Counted from the stretch's first letter, positions 1 to 8,980 are shown. The stretch: DNA of 64,000 bases from Kerstersia sp052103615 (GCF_052103615.1 NZ_JBQEKA010000007.1:19627-83626); one strand, 5' to 3'. A program made the numbers and translations. The notes: a model not told the origin generated them from the sequence alone.

Positions 1-105
1 CGGCATATCGAATTGCTGGGCAAAAGCCAGATGGATGTCGGGGGACAGGCTATGGCTGATCGGATTGCCGATGACGGCACAGATGATGGGTTTCGTGTCG
101 CTCAT
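1..105 (-). CDS. aroE: Shikimate dehydrogenase, N-terminal fragment (runs off the window)
   Basis: The minus strand from an ATG at 105 reads 35 codons to the window edge. It contains the AroE substrate-binding signature VIGNPISHSLSP at about residues 11-22, whose Ser residues contact shikimate in this family. AroE reduces 3-dehydroshikimate to shikimate with NADPH in the chorismate pathway. Only the first tenth or so of the protein is present because the rest lies outside the window. No Shine-Dalgarno sequence is visible before the ATG; instead the T-tract of a strong hairpin ends six bases upstream. The neighbour rnb is on the same strand, an order I recall from Bordetella. Confidence 0.88.
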   Translation of the reverse strand, partial: MSDTKPIICAVIGNPISHSLSPDIHLAFAQQFDMP

Positions 106-111
106 GGTCGC

Positions 112-161
112 AAAAAAAGATTCAGCAGCCTTGCCCGGCGGTTTAGGCCGGGCAAGGCTGC
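112..161 (-). terminator. Intrinsic terminator between rnb and aroE
   Basis: A perfect 15-bp stem (125-139 with 147-161, seven-base loop) is followed on the minus strand by TGAATC and a run of seven T (112-118). It would end the rnb transcript. It is odd in lying only six bases from the aroE start codon, so any readthrough transcript would carry this hairpin as the aroE leader. Confidence 0.8.
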
Positions 162-224
162 GCAACGAAGGAACGCTGACGTTGGCGTATGCTCTACCGG
201 AGTGTATCCCGACAGGCGCGCGCT

Positions 225-2117
225 TTACTCGTTTTCCGGCACGACGCCGAGATAGCGGCAATCCAGCGTCAGGGCCAGCTCGTCGCTGCCCATCAGTTCC
301 AGGCGGACAGGCGTGCCGCGTTCCAGCTCGGGCATGCCCGCCACCCGCGTGACAAATGGCGCGCAAGCAAAGCGCACCAGGTCTTCACGTAGGACATGGG
401 CGGTGACTTCTTTCAGCCCTTGCTGCTGGAACCAGCGCAGGCACCAGTAGCGCTCCATCGCGTCCTGGTGGTCGTGCCAGGTGGCGTACTGCGCTTCAAA
501 CGCGCCGATGATCGCGAACAGATCCGCATCGCGGGGCTTGAATGGCGCCACCAGCGGCGCGGAAATGCCGTGCTGGGCGGCAGCGATCAGCTGCCATTGG
601 TTCACCAGGTCAACATAGCGCCGCAGCGGCGATGTGCACCAGGCGTATTGCGGCACGCCTATAGCTTCGTGCGGCAAGGCATGGGTGCTCATCCGCGTGC
701 GGCCGGTCTGTTGGGAACGGTAGATGCCCGGCAGACCGGTGCGCGCCAGCAGTTCGCCCCACAGCGTGTTGGCCAGAATCATGTACTCCGCTACCAGGCG
801 ATCCAGCGGCGCATTGCGGCGGCGTGGTTCGAGGCGCACGGTGGCGTCGGGGTCATCGGGATTGCCGTCCAGGTAGAAACTGTATTCGACCCGGTTGTTG
901 TTTTCCGGCTTGCCCCGCACTTCATCGCGGCGTGCCGACAGGGCCAGCGCCAATTGCCAGAGCGGCTGCATCCAGGACAGGTGCGGATGGGCATCGGCGG
1001 GGCCGGCCAGCGCCTCTTCGCTGTAGATCGCATCCATCATGTTATGGCGCAGATTTTCGCGGACCTGAACCTGCTCCAGGCGGGTATCGGACTGGCGGAT
1101 GGCGCCGGTGACCGGGTCTGCCTCGACATAGAGCGACAGCGCGGGCACCGGCTTGCCGGCGTCCAGCGAAAAACGGCTGATCAGCGCATCCGGCTGCATG
1201 GGGATTTTTTCCCCGGGGGTATAGACCGTCGAAAGCCGCGCGCGAGCGTGTTTATCCAGCTCGCTGTCGCGCGTGACGGCCAGGCCGGGGACGGCGACGT
1301 GGATGCCCACGCGCAACCAGCCGTCATCCAGGCGGCTGACCGACAGGGCATCGTCGATTTCCGTCGTGGTGATGTCGTCGATGGAATAGGCATCGACCTC
1401 CGCCAGCGGCAGCTCGGCGCCTGCGTCAGGAATAGTGATATCGCCGAAGCCCGTGCCGCGGGGAAAGTTGGCCGCGAGGAAACGGGCCTTGTGCAGCGCC
1501 AGCGGGCTGGGCCAGGCGCCCAGGTCCAGCAACAGGCGCTCCGGGCTTTTTTGCAGTTGCTGGCAGGCGGCATCCATGGCTTTCCAGGCCATGCTGTTTT
1601 TGTCCGGGCGGATCAGCAGCATTTCTGCTGCTTCGGCAATCGGCGCGGGCAAGCGGCCTGCGGTCATTTCATCGACCCATTGCTGCTGCTGTTCGGCTTG
1701 CAGGCGCTTTTTCTCCTGGGCCGCCTTGGCGGCTGCCAGGATATCCGGCGGCGCGGCGCGGTAGCGGCCTTTGCCGCGCCGGTGAAAATAGATGGGCGCG
1801 CTATGCAGGCGCAGAATGAGCGCGGCCTTTTCCAGCGCGGAGGGCGCGTGGCCATAGTAGTCCGCTGCGAATTCCGCGGCCTCGAAATCTTCCTGGCTGC
1901 TGCACTCCCAGAGGAAATCCAGGTCTATGTCTTCCGCCTGGGCCTGCGCTTGCGGCAGGAAGCCGGCTGCATCCTTGGTGTCGAAGGTGAAGAGCGCGTT
2001 GGTACGCTTGATCTTGCTGCGTTTGCCGCTTTCCGACTCCACTTGCAGGCTGGCGTCGGTTTCAGCAAGGATGTGGCCGATTTTGAAACCGCCGTCTTCT
2101 TCGTAGAACAGATACAT
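225..2117 (-). CDS. rnb: RNase II family 3'-5' exoribonuclease
   Basis: This 630-residue protein degrades single-stranded RNA processively in the cytoplasm. The RNB catalytic region includes SIDDITTTEIDDALS at about residues 245-259, with the acidic metal-binding residues, and later TSPLRRYVD at about 495-503, the RNA-gripping motif of the family. The start chosen is the ATG at 2117 (protein begins MYLFYEEDG), which matches the start I recall for Bordetella homologues and has AGGA upstream. A TTG 63 bases further upstream would add a low-complexity Pro/Gly leader. The N-terminal OB domains are divergent, as is usual for this proteobacterial subgroup. It is followed by a strong terminator and aroE. 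Confidence 0.9.
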   Translation of the reverse strand: MYLFYEEDGGFKIGHILAETDASLQVESESGKRSKIKRTNALFTFDTKDAAGFLPQAQAQAEDIDLDFLWECSSQEDFEAAEFAADYYGHAPSALEKAALILRLHSAPIYFHRRGKGRYRAAPPDILAAAKAAQEKKRLQAEQQQQWVDEMTAGRLPAPIAEAAEMLLIRPDKNSMAWKAMDAACQQLQKSPERLLLDLGAWPSPLALHKARFLAANFPRGTGFGDITIPDAGAELPLAEVDAYSIDDITTTEIDDALSVSRLDDGWLRVGIHVAVPGLAVTRDSELDKHARARLSTVYTPGEKIPMQPDALISRFSLDAGKPVPALSLYVEADPVTGAIRQSDTRLEQVQVRENLRHNMMDAIYSEEALAGPADAHPHLSWMQPLWQLALALSARRDEVRGKPENNNRVEYSFYLDGNPDDPDATVRLEPRRRNAPLDRLVAEYMILANTLWGELLARTGLPGIYRSQQTGRTRMSTHALPHEAIGVPQYAWCTSPLRRYVDLVNQWQLIAAAQHGISAPLVAPFKPRDADLFAIIGAFEAQYATWHDHQDAMERYWCLRWFQQQGLKEVTAHVLREDLVRFACAPFVTRVAGMPELERGTPVRLELMGSDELALTLDCRYLGVVPENE

Positions 2118-2211
2118 CTTGTCGCGTATTCCTGGGGGAGTTGCTCCGGGCCTGGGCGGCCCGGGGTAAGGCTGGGTCAAAAGGGTAGGGGCGGAGCGCA
2201 GCGGGCCTGGC

Positions 2212-3591
2212 TCAGCCTTGGCCGGACTGCTCCAGCGCCTGCAACAGGCGGCCGTGAATGCCGCCGAAACCGCCGTTGCTCATGATGAGGATGTGGTCGC
2301 CTGGGCGTGCCTGGGCGCTCAGCGCCTGGATCAGGGCATCAAGATCGCTCCAGCAGCGGGTGCGCTCGCCCAGCGGCGCCAGAACGGCAGCCGGGTCCCA
2401 TTGCACGGTTTGCGCGCCCTGGCGTTCGCCGTAGCAATGCACCAGGTCGGCGTCTGCCAGCGCGCCAGGCAAGCGGTCGGCCATGGTGCCGAGCTTCATG
2501 GTGTTCGAGCGCGGTTCCAGCACGGCAATGATGCGTGCCTGCCCCACCTGGCGCCTCAGGCCGGCCAGTGTGGTGGCGATGGCGGTAGGGTGGTGGGCGA
2601 AGTCATCATAGACAGTGATGCCGTTGATGCGGCCACGGACTTCCATACGGCGCTTCACGCCCTGGAAACGGTTCAGGGCGGCAATGGCGTCGGCTGGCGC
2701 AACCCCGGCATGCTGCGCCGCGGCAATGGCGGCCAACCCATTGGCGCGGTTGTGCGCGCCTGATAACTGCCAGGACACGGCGCCCAGGCGCTCCCCGCGC
2801 AGCCAGACTTCAAAATGGCCGTCGGCCAGATCCTTGGCTTGCCAGTCGCCATCTGCGCCGAACGTCTGGCATTCGGACCAGCAGCCGCGTGCCAACACGC
2901 GGTCCAGCGCTTCATTGCGGCTTTCACGCAGGACGCGTCCCTGGCCGGGAACCGTGCGGATCAAATGATGGAACTGGGTCTCGATGGCTGCCAGATCCGG
3001 GAATATATCGGCATGATCGAATTCCAGATTGTTCAGCACGGCCGTGCGCGGCCGGTAATGGACAAATTTGGAACGCTTGTCGAAGAAGGCGGTGTCGTAT
3101 TCGTCGGCTTCGATGACGAAATGCCGGCTGGCAGGCTGCCAGCGGGCGGAGACACCGAAATCGGGCGCTACGCCGCCGATCAGGAAGTTCGGCGCCAGCC
3201 CGGCCTGTTCGAGAATCCAGGCCAGCATGGCCGTGGTCGTCGTTTTGCCATGCGTGCCCGCCACGGCCAGGACATGCTGGCGGTGCGGGGTCAGAATATG
3301 CTCATTGAGCCATTGCGGCCCGGAGATATAGGGCAGGCCCTGGTCAAGAATAGCCTCCATCAGCGGGTTGCCGCGCTTGACGACATTGCCGATGATATAC
3401 AGGTCTGCGCCCAAGGCAAGCTGCGAGGCGCCGAAGCCTTCAAGCAGCTCGATACCCTGTTCTTCGAGCTGGGTGCTCATGGGGGGATAGACGTTCGCGT
3501 CGCACCCGGTGACGCGATGGCCGGCAGCACGGGCGATCAGGGCCAGACCGCCCATGAATGTGCCGCAAATGCCCAGAATGTGAAGATGCAT
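2212..3591 (-). CDS. mpl: UDP-N-acetylmuramate:L-alanyl-gamma-D-glutamyl-meso-diaminopimelate ligase
   Basis: Mpl joins recycled murein tripeptide to UDP-MurNAc, feeding peptidoglycan recycling. The 459-residue protein starts MHLHILGICGTFMGG, the family start, behind a clear GGAGG. The ATP-binding P-loop GTHGKTTTT lies at about residues 112-120, followed by the Mur ligase central domain (the VIEADEYDTAFFD carboxylate region) and the C-terminal domain. An in-frame extension of 49 codons upstream has no family similarity and was discarded. The gene ends about 95 bases before rnb on the same strand, so co-transcription is possible. anmK at 22.8 kb acts in the same recycling pathway. Confidence 0.93.
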   Translation of the reverse strand: MHLHILGICGTFMGGLALIARAAGHRVTGCDANVYPPMSTQLEEQGIELLEGFGASQLALGADLYIIGNVVKRGNPLMEAILDQGLPYISGPQWLNEHILTPHRQHVLAVAGTHGKTTTTAMLAWILEQAGLAPNFLIGGVAPDFGVSARWQPASRHFVIEADEYDTAFFDKRSKFVHYRPRTAVLNNLEFDHADIFPDLAAIETQFHHLIRTVPGQGRVLRESRNEALDRVLARGCWSECQTFGADGDWQAKDLADGHFEVWLRGERLGAVSWQLSGAHNRANGLAAIAAAQHAGVAPADAIAALNRFQGVKRRMEVRGRINGITVYDDFAHHPTAIATTLAGLRRQVGQARIIAVLEPRSNTMKLGTMADRLPGALADADLVHCYGERQGAQTVQWDPAAVLAPLGERTRCWSDLDALIQALSAQARPGDHILIMSNGGFGGIHGRLLQALEQSGQG

Positions 3592-4052
3592 GGAAACCTC
3601 CGTACTGCATTGTAATGGGGGAAATGGGGTCCCAGAGGGGGAAGGTTCGGATCGGCGCGTCATTGTTTTCAATGGACAACGGCGTATTTTTGACGTAAAA
3701 AGCGGTCTATCGTTACTTTTGCCGACATAATGGCGCATTGCGAATGGGTTCCCCAGATGCTGGCAGTGGTTCCAGCCAGACTGAGCGGGCCGTTTTTTTC
3801 TGGCGGGCCGGCGCTTGCGCCCAGGCTGACAGCCGGAACCAGATCTCGCCCGGAACGGCTAGGCCGTGGCCGTGCCCGGACTCGTCCATGAGACATGCGG
3901 CGTGCCTGCCGTCCTGTGTGTCCGCTTGGTCTGACCTGTCCATGAGATCGCCCCGTTTCCAGCTTCCAGCACGTTCGTTCCATCCTGGCATCGCAGACCG
4001 GGCATAGCACCGTCTCGCGTTGCTGAAAAATACACTATGGGAAAAGGCAGTT
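3592..4052. other. Intergenic region between divergent mpl and accB
   Basis: No convincing gene is visible in these 461 bases. Both divergent promoters must lie here, but I could not assign a clear -35/-10 pair. A 10-bp direct repeat GTCCATGAGA occurs at 3884-3893 and 3938-3947. In relatives I recall aroQ (type II dehydroquinase) just before accB; its N-terminal signature is not found here. Confidence 0.5.
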
Positions 4053-4499
4053 ATGGATCTCCGAAAACTGAAAACCTTGATTGACCTGGTTGCCGAGTCC
4101 GGCATCGCCGAACTTGAAATTACCGAAGGCGAAGGCAAGGTCCGCATCGTCAAGTTCGTGCCGCAGGCTGCTGTGGCACCGGCACCCGCCTATGTGGAAA
4201 CTGCAGTGGCTGCTCCGGCAGCCGCGCCGGCTGCCGCGGCTCCTGCCGCGCCCGCCGCGCCGCAAGGTCATGTCGTCAAGGCGCCCATGGTCGGCACCTT
4301 CTACCGCGCTTCCAGCCCCGGCGCCACGCCCTTCATCGAAGTTGGCCAGAGCGTCAAGGAAGGCGAAGTGCTGTGCATCATCGAAGCGATGAAGCTGCTC
4401 AATGAAATCGAGGCTGATAAAGCTGGCGTCGTCACCGAAGTTCTGGTGGAAAACGGCGCGCCCGTGGAATACGGCCAACCCCTGTTCGTCATCGGCTGA
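4053..4499 (+). CDS. accB: Acetyl-CoA carboxylase biotin carboxyl carrier protein
   Basis: AccB carries the biotin that is carboxylated by AccC for malonyl-CoA synthesis. The protein has 148 residues. The C-terminal biotinyl domain contains EAMKLLNE, whose Lys is the biotinylation site, and an Ala/Pro-rich linker separates it from an N-terminal region beginning MDLRKLKTLIDLVAESGI, which fixes the start. A TTG 33 bases upstream is in frame but unsupported. accC starts six bases after its stop, forming the standard accBC operon. Confidence 0.95.
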   Translation: MDLRKLKTLIDLVAESGIAELEITEGEGKVRIVKFVPQAAVAPAPAYVETAVAAPAAAPAAAAPAAPAAPQGHVVKAPMVGTFYRASSPGATPFIEVGQSVKEGEVLCIIEAMKLLNEIEADKAGVVTEVLVENGAPVEYGQPLFVIG

Positions 4500-4505
4500 T
4501 CGCAC

Positions 4506-5852
4506 ATGTTCGAGAAAATCCTTATCGCCAATCGCGGTGAGATTGCGCTGCGCATCCAGCGCGCCTGCCGCGAGATGGGTATCAAAACCGTGGTCGTGCA
4601 CTCCGAGGCCGACCGCGACGCGAAATACGTCAGGTTGGCCGATGAGTCGGTCTGCATCGGCCCGGCGCCGTCCCGTGACAGCTACCTGAACATGCCCGCT
4701 ATTATTTCGGCTGCCGAAGTGGCAGATGCCGAAGCGATCCACCCGGGATACGGCTTCCTTGCGGAAAATGCCGATTTTGCCGAGCGTGTGGAAAAAAGCG
4801 GTTTCGTGTTCATTGGTCCGCGTCCGGATTCCATTCGGATCATGGGCGATAAGGTCAGCGCCAAGCAAGCCATGATCGCTGCTGGTGTGCCCGTCGTGCC
4901 GGGCTCGCCGGGCGCGTTGCCGGATGATTCCCAGGAGATTATCCGTCTGGGCCGCGAAGTGGGTTATCCGGTCATCATCAAGGCGGCTGGCGGCGGCGGT
5001 GGCCGCGGCATGCGTGTGGTGTACACCGAAGCGGCTTTGTTGAGCGCCGTGCAAATGACGCGCTCCGAAGCGGCTGCGGCCTTCAACAACCCGGAAGTCT
5101 ATATGGAGAAGTTTCTTGAGAACCCTCGCCATATCGAAATCCAGGTGCTGGCCGATGGCGGCCGTAATGCGATCTGGCTGGGCGAGCGTGATTGCTCGAT
5201 GCAGCGCCGTCACCAGAAGGTGATCGAAGAGGCGCCGGCCCCCGGCATCCCCCGCCGCCAGGTCGAGCGCATCGGCGAGCGCTGCGTCGAAGCTTGCCGC
5301 CGCATCAACTATCGCGGCGCGGGCACCTTCGAATTCCTGTATGAAAACGGCGAGTTCTATTTCATCGAAATGAACACGCGGATCCAGGTCGAACACCCGG
5401 TGACGGAACTGATTACCGGCATCGACCTGATCCAGCAGCAGATCCGTGTGGCAGCCGGTGAGAAGTTCACGCTGCGCCAGCGCGATGTTCAGCTCAAGGG
5501 CCATGCGATCGAATGCCGCATCAATGCGGAAGATCCGTTCACATTCATCCCCAGCCCGGGCCGGATTACCAATTGGCACGTCGGGGGCGGCCCCGGCATC
5601 CGTATCGACTCGCATGTGTTCAACGGCTATTTTGTGCCGCCCAACTACGATTCGATGATTGCCAAGGTCATTGCTTACGGCGATACCCGTGAACAAGCCC
5701 TGGCGCGCATGCGTATTGCGCTGTCGGAAATGGTGGTGGAAGGTATCTCCACCAATGTGCAGTTGCACCGCGAGCTGTTGCAGGATGCGCGCTTCATCGA
5801 AGGCGGCACCAGCATTCACTATCTCGAGCACAAGCTCTCCCAGCGTCCTTGA
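4506..5852 (+). CDS. accC: Acetyl-CoA carboxylase biotin carboxylase subunit
   Basis: AccC uses ATP and bicarbonate to carboxylate the biotin on AccB, the first step of fatty acid synthesis. The 448-residue length is normal. The N-terminal domain starts MFEKILIANRGEIALR, the ATP-grasp glycine-rich loop GGGGGRGMR is at about 162-170, and the MNTRIQVEHPVTE active-site segment is intact. It is translationally close-coupled to accB. A perfect hairpin and prmA follow. Confidence 0.97.
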   Translation: MFEKILIANRGEIALRIQRACREMGIKTVVVHSEADRDAKYVRLADESVCIGPAPSRDSYLNMPAIISAAEVADAEAIHPGYGFLAENADFAERVEKSGFVFIGPRPDSIRIMGDKVSAKQAMIAAGVPVVPGSPGALPDDSQEIIRLGREVGYPVIIKAAGGGGGRGMRVVYTEAALLSAVQMTRSEAAAAFNNPEVYMEKFLENPRHIEIQVLADGGRNAIWLGERDCSMQRRHQKVIEEAPAPGIPRRQVERIGERCVEACRRINYRGAGTFEFLYENGEFYFIEMNTRIQVEHPVTELITGIDLIQQQIRVAAGEKFTLRQRDVQLKGHAIECRINAEDPFTFIPSPGRITNWHVGGGPGIRIDSHVFNGYFVPPNYDSMIAKVIAYGDTREQALARMRIALSEMVVEGISTNVQLHRELLQDARFIEGGTSIHYLEHKLSQRP

Positions 5853-5940
5853 ACGGGCGGGCCTGCCGCCGGGTTGTGGCAGGCGCTTCCGGCCAGAGAG
5901 GGATAGACGGGCCCCGCCATCGCGGCAGGGATGGCCCGCC

Positions 5941-5974
5941 AGGCATCGCCAGCAGTAACATGCTGGCGATGCCT
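5941..5974. terminator. Perfect 14-bp hairpin between accC and prmA
   Basis: Arms AGGCATCGCCAGCA and TGCTGGCGATGCCT pair perfectly around a six-base loop, 19 bases before the prmA start. No T-tract follows, so it may be an RNA-stability or processing element, or a weak or Rho-linked terminator that lowers prmA relative to accBC. Confidence 0.5.
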
Positions 5975-5992
5975 ATTTCAGGAACCAGAAAA

Positions 5993-6910
5993 ATGCGTGA
6001 GTTATTGTTGTCCTGCCCGGGAGACCTGGCCGAGTCCTGGTCGGATGCCTTGCTCGAAGCGGGCGCGCTGTCCGTTTCGGTGGAAGATGCGGATAGCGAT
6101 ACCGATGCCGAGCAGCCCCTGTTCGGCGAGCCGGGCACGGAACCGGAAACCGTAGGCTGGAACCGCAACGTTGTGGTGGCGCTGCTGCCCGATGGCGCGG
6201 ATCCGGCGCAACTGCTGGAGGCTGCACTGGCTGCCAGCGGCCTGGATGGGAAGCTGGCCGAAGGCTGGAGCCTGCGTGACGTTCCGGACGCCGATTGGGT
6301 GCGCTTGACTCAGGCGCAATTCGGGCCGATCGCGGTGGGCGACAAAGTGCGCATCGTGCCCAGTTGGCATGTGGAACCTGGCGCTGCCCTGGACAAACCG
6401 GCGGGCGGTATTGCCATTCAGCTGGATCCGGGCCTGGCCTTCGGTACGGGCAGCCATCCGACCACGCATCTGTGCCTGGCCTGGCTGGCGCATGCCATGC
6501 CGGCGGGGGCCAATGTGCTCGATTATGGCTGCGGTTCCGGCATCCTGGCCATCGCTGCGGCGATGCTGGGCGCGCGCGCGGTGCATGGCGTGGATATCGA
6601 CGCTCAGGCGGTGCAGGCAACGCAGGATAATGCCGCCGTCAATAGCGTGACGATTCAGGCCAGCTTGCCGGACGGGCTGGCCGACGGGCAGTTCGATGTC
6701 GTCGTGGCCAATATTCTTTCCAATCCGCTCAAGGTGCTGGCGCCCATGCTGTCTGGCCGCGTGCTGCCTGGCGGGCAACTGGTGCTGTCCGGCGTGCTGG
6801 CGCGCCAGGCGGAAGAGGTGGCAGCGGCCTATGCGCCGTGGCTGGAAATGACGGTTTGGCAGGAACGCGAAGGCTGGGTCTGTCTGCATGGCAGGCGTTC
6901 GGCTGTCTGA
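5993..6910 (+). CDS. prmA: Ribosomal protein L11 methyltransferase
   Basis: PrmA trimethylates ribosomal protein L11 using S-adenosylmethionine. The 305-residue protein begins MRELLLSCPG after an AGGAACC site. The family signature LDPGLAFGTGSHPTT is at about 145-159 and the SAM-binding loop DYGCGSG at 177-183; VVANILSNPL, near the active site, follows. An in-frame upstream extension overlapping the end of accC was discarded. The accBC-prmA order is conserved in Bordetella relatives. Confidence 0.95.
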   Translation: MRELLLSCPGDLAESWSDALLEAGALSVSVEDADSDTDAEQPLFGEPGTEPETVGWNRNVVVALLPDGADPAQLLEAALAASGLDGKLAEGWSLRDVPDADWVRLTQAQFGPIAVGDKVRIVPSWHVEPGAALDKPAGGIAIQLDPGLAFGTGSHPTTHLCLAWLAHAMPAGANVLDYGCGSGILAIAAAMLGARAVHGVDIDAQAVQATQDNAAVNSVTIQASLPDGLADGQFDVVVANILSNPLKVLAPMLSGRVLPGGQLVLSGVLARQAEEVAAAYAPWLEMTVWQEREGWVCLHGRRSAV

Positions 6911-7030
6911 ATGCTTGTCCGGGGAGTATCTGGGCCGGGTGAACCGGCTGGCGTATCGCCGGGCTGATGTTCGCGCTGCCGGGCTGCGGAAACGGCAGCA
7001 GCCTGTATTCACTGTATCGAGGAATCAACT

Positions 7031-7975
7031 ATGGCTTTTCCCATTCTGGTTTGCGGCTCCATCGCTTTCGACAGTATTGCGGTGTTCGAAGGCCGTTTCA
7101 AAGATCACATCCTGCCGGACCGCATTCAGTCCCTGAGCCTGTCATTCACCGTGCCTTCGCTGCGCAAGGTGTACGGCGGTTGCGCCGGCAATATCTCCTA
7201 TAACTTGCGCCTGCTGGGCGGGCAGCCTCTGCCGGTGGCGACGGTGGGCGAGGATGCCAGCGATTACCTGGATCATCTGCGTAAACTGGGCATCAGCACG
7301 GAATGGGTGCGCGTGGCGCCGGGTACCTATACGGCGCAGTGTTTCGTCACCAATGACCTGGACGACAACCAGATTGCCGCGTTCCACCCCGGCGCGATGG
7401 CGCTGGCGGCCGACAATGATATTTCTGCCGCCGAAGGTGCCTGGGCCATCGTGGCGCCTGATGCCAAGGACGGCATGTTCGCGCATGCGCGGCGTTTGCA
7501 TGCGCGGGGCATTCCGGCGGTCTTCGATCTGGGGCAGGCCATGCCGCTGTTCAGCGGTGAAGACATCGAAGATATGATCAAGCTGGTGCAGGTGCTGACG
7601 CTTAATGATTATGAAGCCGGTGTGGTTGAACAGCGCACGGGGCGCGACATGGCGGATATCGCCAAAGGCCTGCAGGCAGTCATCGTGACGCGCGGCGCCA
7701 ATGGCGCGACGGTATGGGCCAATGGCACGACCGAGGAAATTGCTGCCGTGAAGGCGGATGCCGTGGTCGATCCTACGGGTTGCGGCGATGCCCATCGCGC
7801 AGGTTTGCTGTACGGCGTGTCGCTGGGCTGGTCCTGGGCGGATAGCTGCCGTTTGGGCAATGTCATGGGCTCCATCAAGGTGGCCTCGCGTGGCCCCCAG
7901 CAGCATCAGCCCACACGCGATGAAATCGCCCAGCGCTTGAGCCAGGGCTACGGCCTGGTCTTGCCGCCGCTGTAA
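7031..7975 (+). CDS. PfkB-family carbohydrate/nucleoside kinase
   Basis: This 314-residue protein belongs to the ribokinase/PfkB superfamily and is probably an adenosine-kinase-like sugar or nucleoside kinase. The N-terminal substrate-binding GG pair is in KVYGGCAGNISYNLRLLGG, at about 47-64. The C-terminal signature is DPTGCGDAHRAGLLYG, at 247-262, with the catalytic Asp in GCGD. The residue after GDA is His where Phe or Tyr is usual. The true substrate cannot be assigned from sequence. In relatives I recall a DUF3426 zinc-ribbon gene between prmA and this kinase; only 120 bases separate them here. Confidence 0.85.
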   Translation: MAFPILVCGSIAFDSIAVFEGRFKDHILPDRIQSLSLSFTVPSLRKVYGGCAGNISYNLRLLGGQPLPVATVGEDASDYLDHLRKLGISTEWVRVAPGTYTAQCFVTNDLDDNQIAAFHPGAMALAADNDISAAEGAWAIVAPDAKDGMFAHARRLHARGIPAVFDLGQAMPLFSGEDIEDMIKLVQVLTLNDYEAGVVEQRTGRDMADIAKGLQAVIVTRGANGATVWANGTTEEIAAVKADAVVDPTGCGDAHRAGLLYGVSLGWSWADSCRLGNVMGSIKVASRGPQQHQPTRDEIAQRLSQGYGLVLPPL

Positions 7976-7996
7976 GCCGGACAGGCCGGTGAGAGG

Positions 7997-8020
7997 CTGG
8001 CGGCGCCAAGGCGCCGCCAG
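7997..8020. terminator. GC-rich perfect hairpin after the kinase gene, no T-tract
   Basis: Arms CTGGCGGCGCC and GGCGCCGCCAG (11 bp) flank a two-base AA loop, 21 bases past the stop codon. It resembles hairpins at 44618 and 50124 that also lie just after stop codons and also lack a U-run. Confidence 0.5.
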
Positions 8021-8261
8021 ATCGGGCGGAACCTTGTCCCGTTTCGATTGACAAAGGTTGTGACAGATTCACAGGGATACGGCAGCCCGGGACATAGGTT
8101 TCCCGCCTGCCGGGATGTATCATGTGGTCTGAAATTCTCTGCGGCAGCAGGGCGGCCATGAAGCTGGCTGCCTGGCCCGGTTGAAGGCATCCGCCTGATT
8201 CCAGCCTGCCGCGACGTGACCTGGCTGCGGGCCAGGTGATGGTGACATTAGGAGCGACATC

Positions 8262-8765
8262 ATGGCTAAGGCACAAGTTCAAGTTTCTTCCCGTTCCGGC
8301 GTCCGTCGCGGTGTGGCGGTGGTGGCCGTGGCAGCAGCTTTGGCCGTTCTGGCTGGCTGCTCGACACAACGTGCGTCCAGTTCCGTCTATACCTACGGCC
8401 AGGCGCAGCGCGAACAGATTGTGCGTAATGGCACGGTGCAGAAAGTACGTCCGATCACGCTGCAATCCGATGAGCCGACGGCCATGGGTACCCTGGCAGG
8501 CGGCGCTTTGGGCGGTGTTGTGGGCAATACCGTTGGCGGCGGCAGCGGCCGCACCATTGCAACGGTGGGCGGCGCCATCCTGGGCGCGCTGGCGGGCAGC
8601 GCCGTTGAAAAGGGCGTGAGCAACCGCAGCGGCCTGGAAATCACGGTACAGCTGGATAACGGCGAAACCCGCGTCATTGCGCAGGAAGCCGATGTGCCGA
8701 TAAGCGTAGGCCAGCGCGTGCAAGTCATTAGCGGTGCCGGCCCGACGCGCGTCGCGCCCATGTAA
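8262..8765 (+). CDS. Glycine-zipper outer-membrane lipoprotein (SlyB/Pcp-like)
   Basis: The 167-residue protein has a basic N-terminus, a hydrophobic segment and the lipobox LAGC at about 30-33, so Cys33 should be lipidated and the protein exported by the lipoprotein route. A glycine-zipper stretch (GTLAGGALGGVVGNTVGGG and onward) at about 75-110 is typical of the 2TM glycine-zipper family related to SlyB/Pcp. The C-terminal part resembles the conserved domain of those lipoproteins (VQLDNGETRVIAQEADVPISVGQRV). Start ATG has TAGGAG upstream. It is monocistronic, with its own terminator. The role is probably envelope integrity, inferred from family only. Confidence 0.85.
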   Translation: MAKAQVQVSSRSGVRRGVAVVAVAAALAVLAGCSTQRASSSVYTYGQAQREQIVRNGTVQKVRPITLQSDEPTAMGTLAGGALGGVVGNTVGGGSGRTIATVGGAILGALAGSAVEKGVSNRSGLEITVQLDNGETRVIAQEADVPISVGQRVQVISGAGPTRVAPM

Positions 8766-8839
8766 AGCCAGTGCCGCCAGCCGCGTTGCGGCGCTGCTGG
8801 CGGATCTTGCGCAGAGGCTCCCGGCTTGCTGCGCAATGA

Positions 8840-8878
8840 AAAACCCCTGCCCATCATCTGACCGGCAGGGGTTTTTTT
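8840..8878. terminator. Bidirectional intrinsic terminator between lipoprotein gene and yggT
   Basis: The stem AAAACCCCTGCC with GGCAGGGGTTTT (8840-8851 and 8864-8875) is followed by T on the plus strand and preceded by A. It can serve the convergent lipoprotein and yggT genes. Confidence 0.9.
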
Positions 8879-8946
8879 AGGCCTGATGTCCTGGCGCCGC
8901 TGTGGCGCCGAAGGCGGCAAGGCCGTTCGGCGCACGGCAGGGCGGC

Positions 8947-8980
8947 GTTTTAAAACATGAGCAGTTTTAGAACATGAGCA
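8947..8980. repeat. 17-bp tandem duplication spanning the yggT stop codon
   Basis: Two adjacent 17-base units, 8947-8963 and 8964-8980, differ at one position. The second unit encodes the last residues and stop of YggT and the first lies just downstream, so a recent duplication has left a spare copy of the C-terminal codons outside the gene. Confidence 0.85.

Noticed and set aside
396..2285. Long open frame opposite rnb
   Set aside because: It is a high-GC shadow of a clear RNase II gene with no family features of its own; the same holds for long frames opposite accC, argC, glyA and M23.
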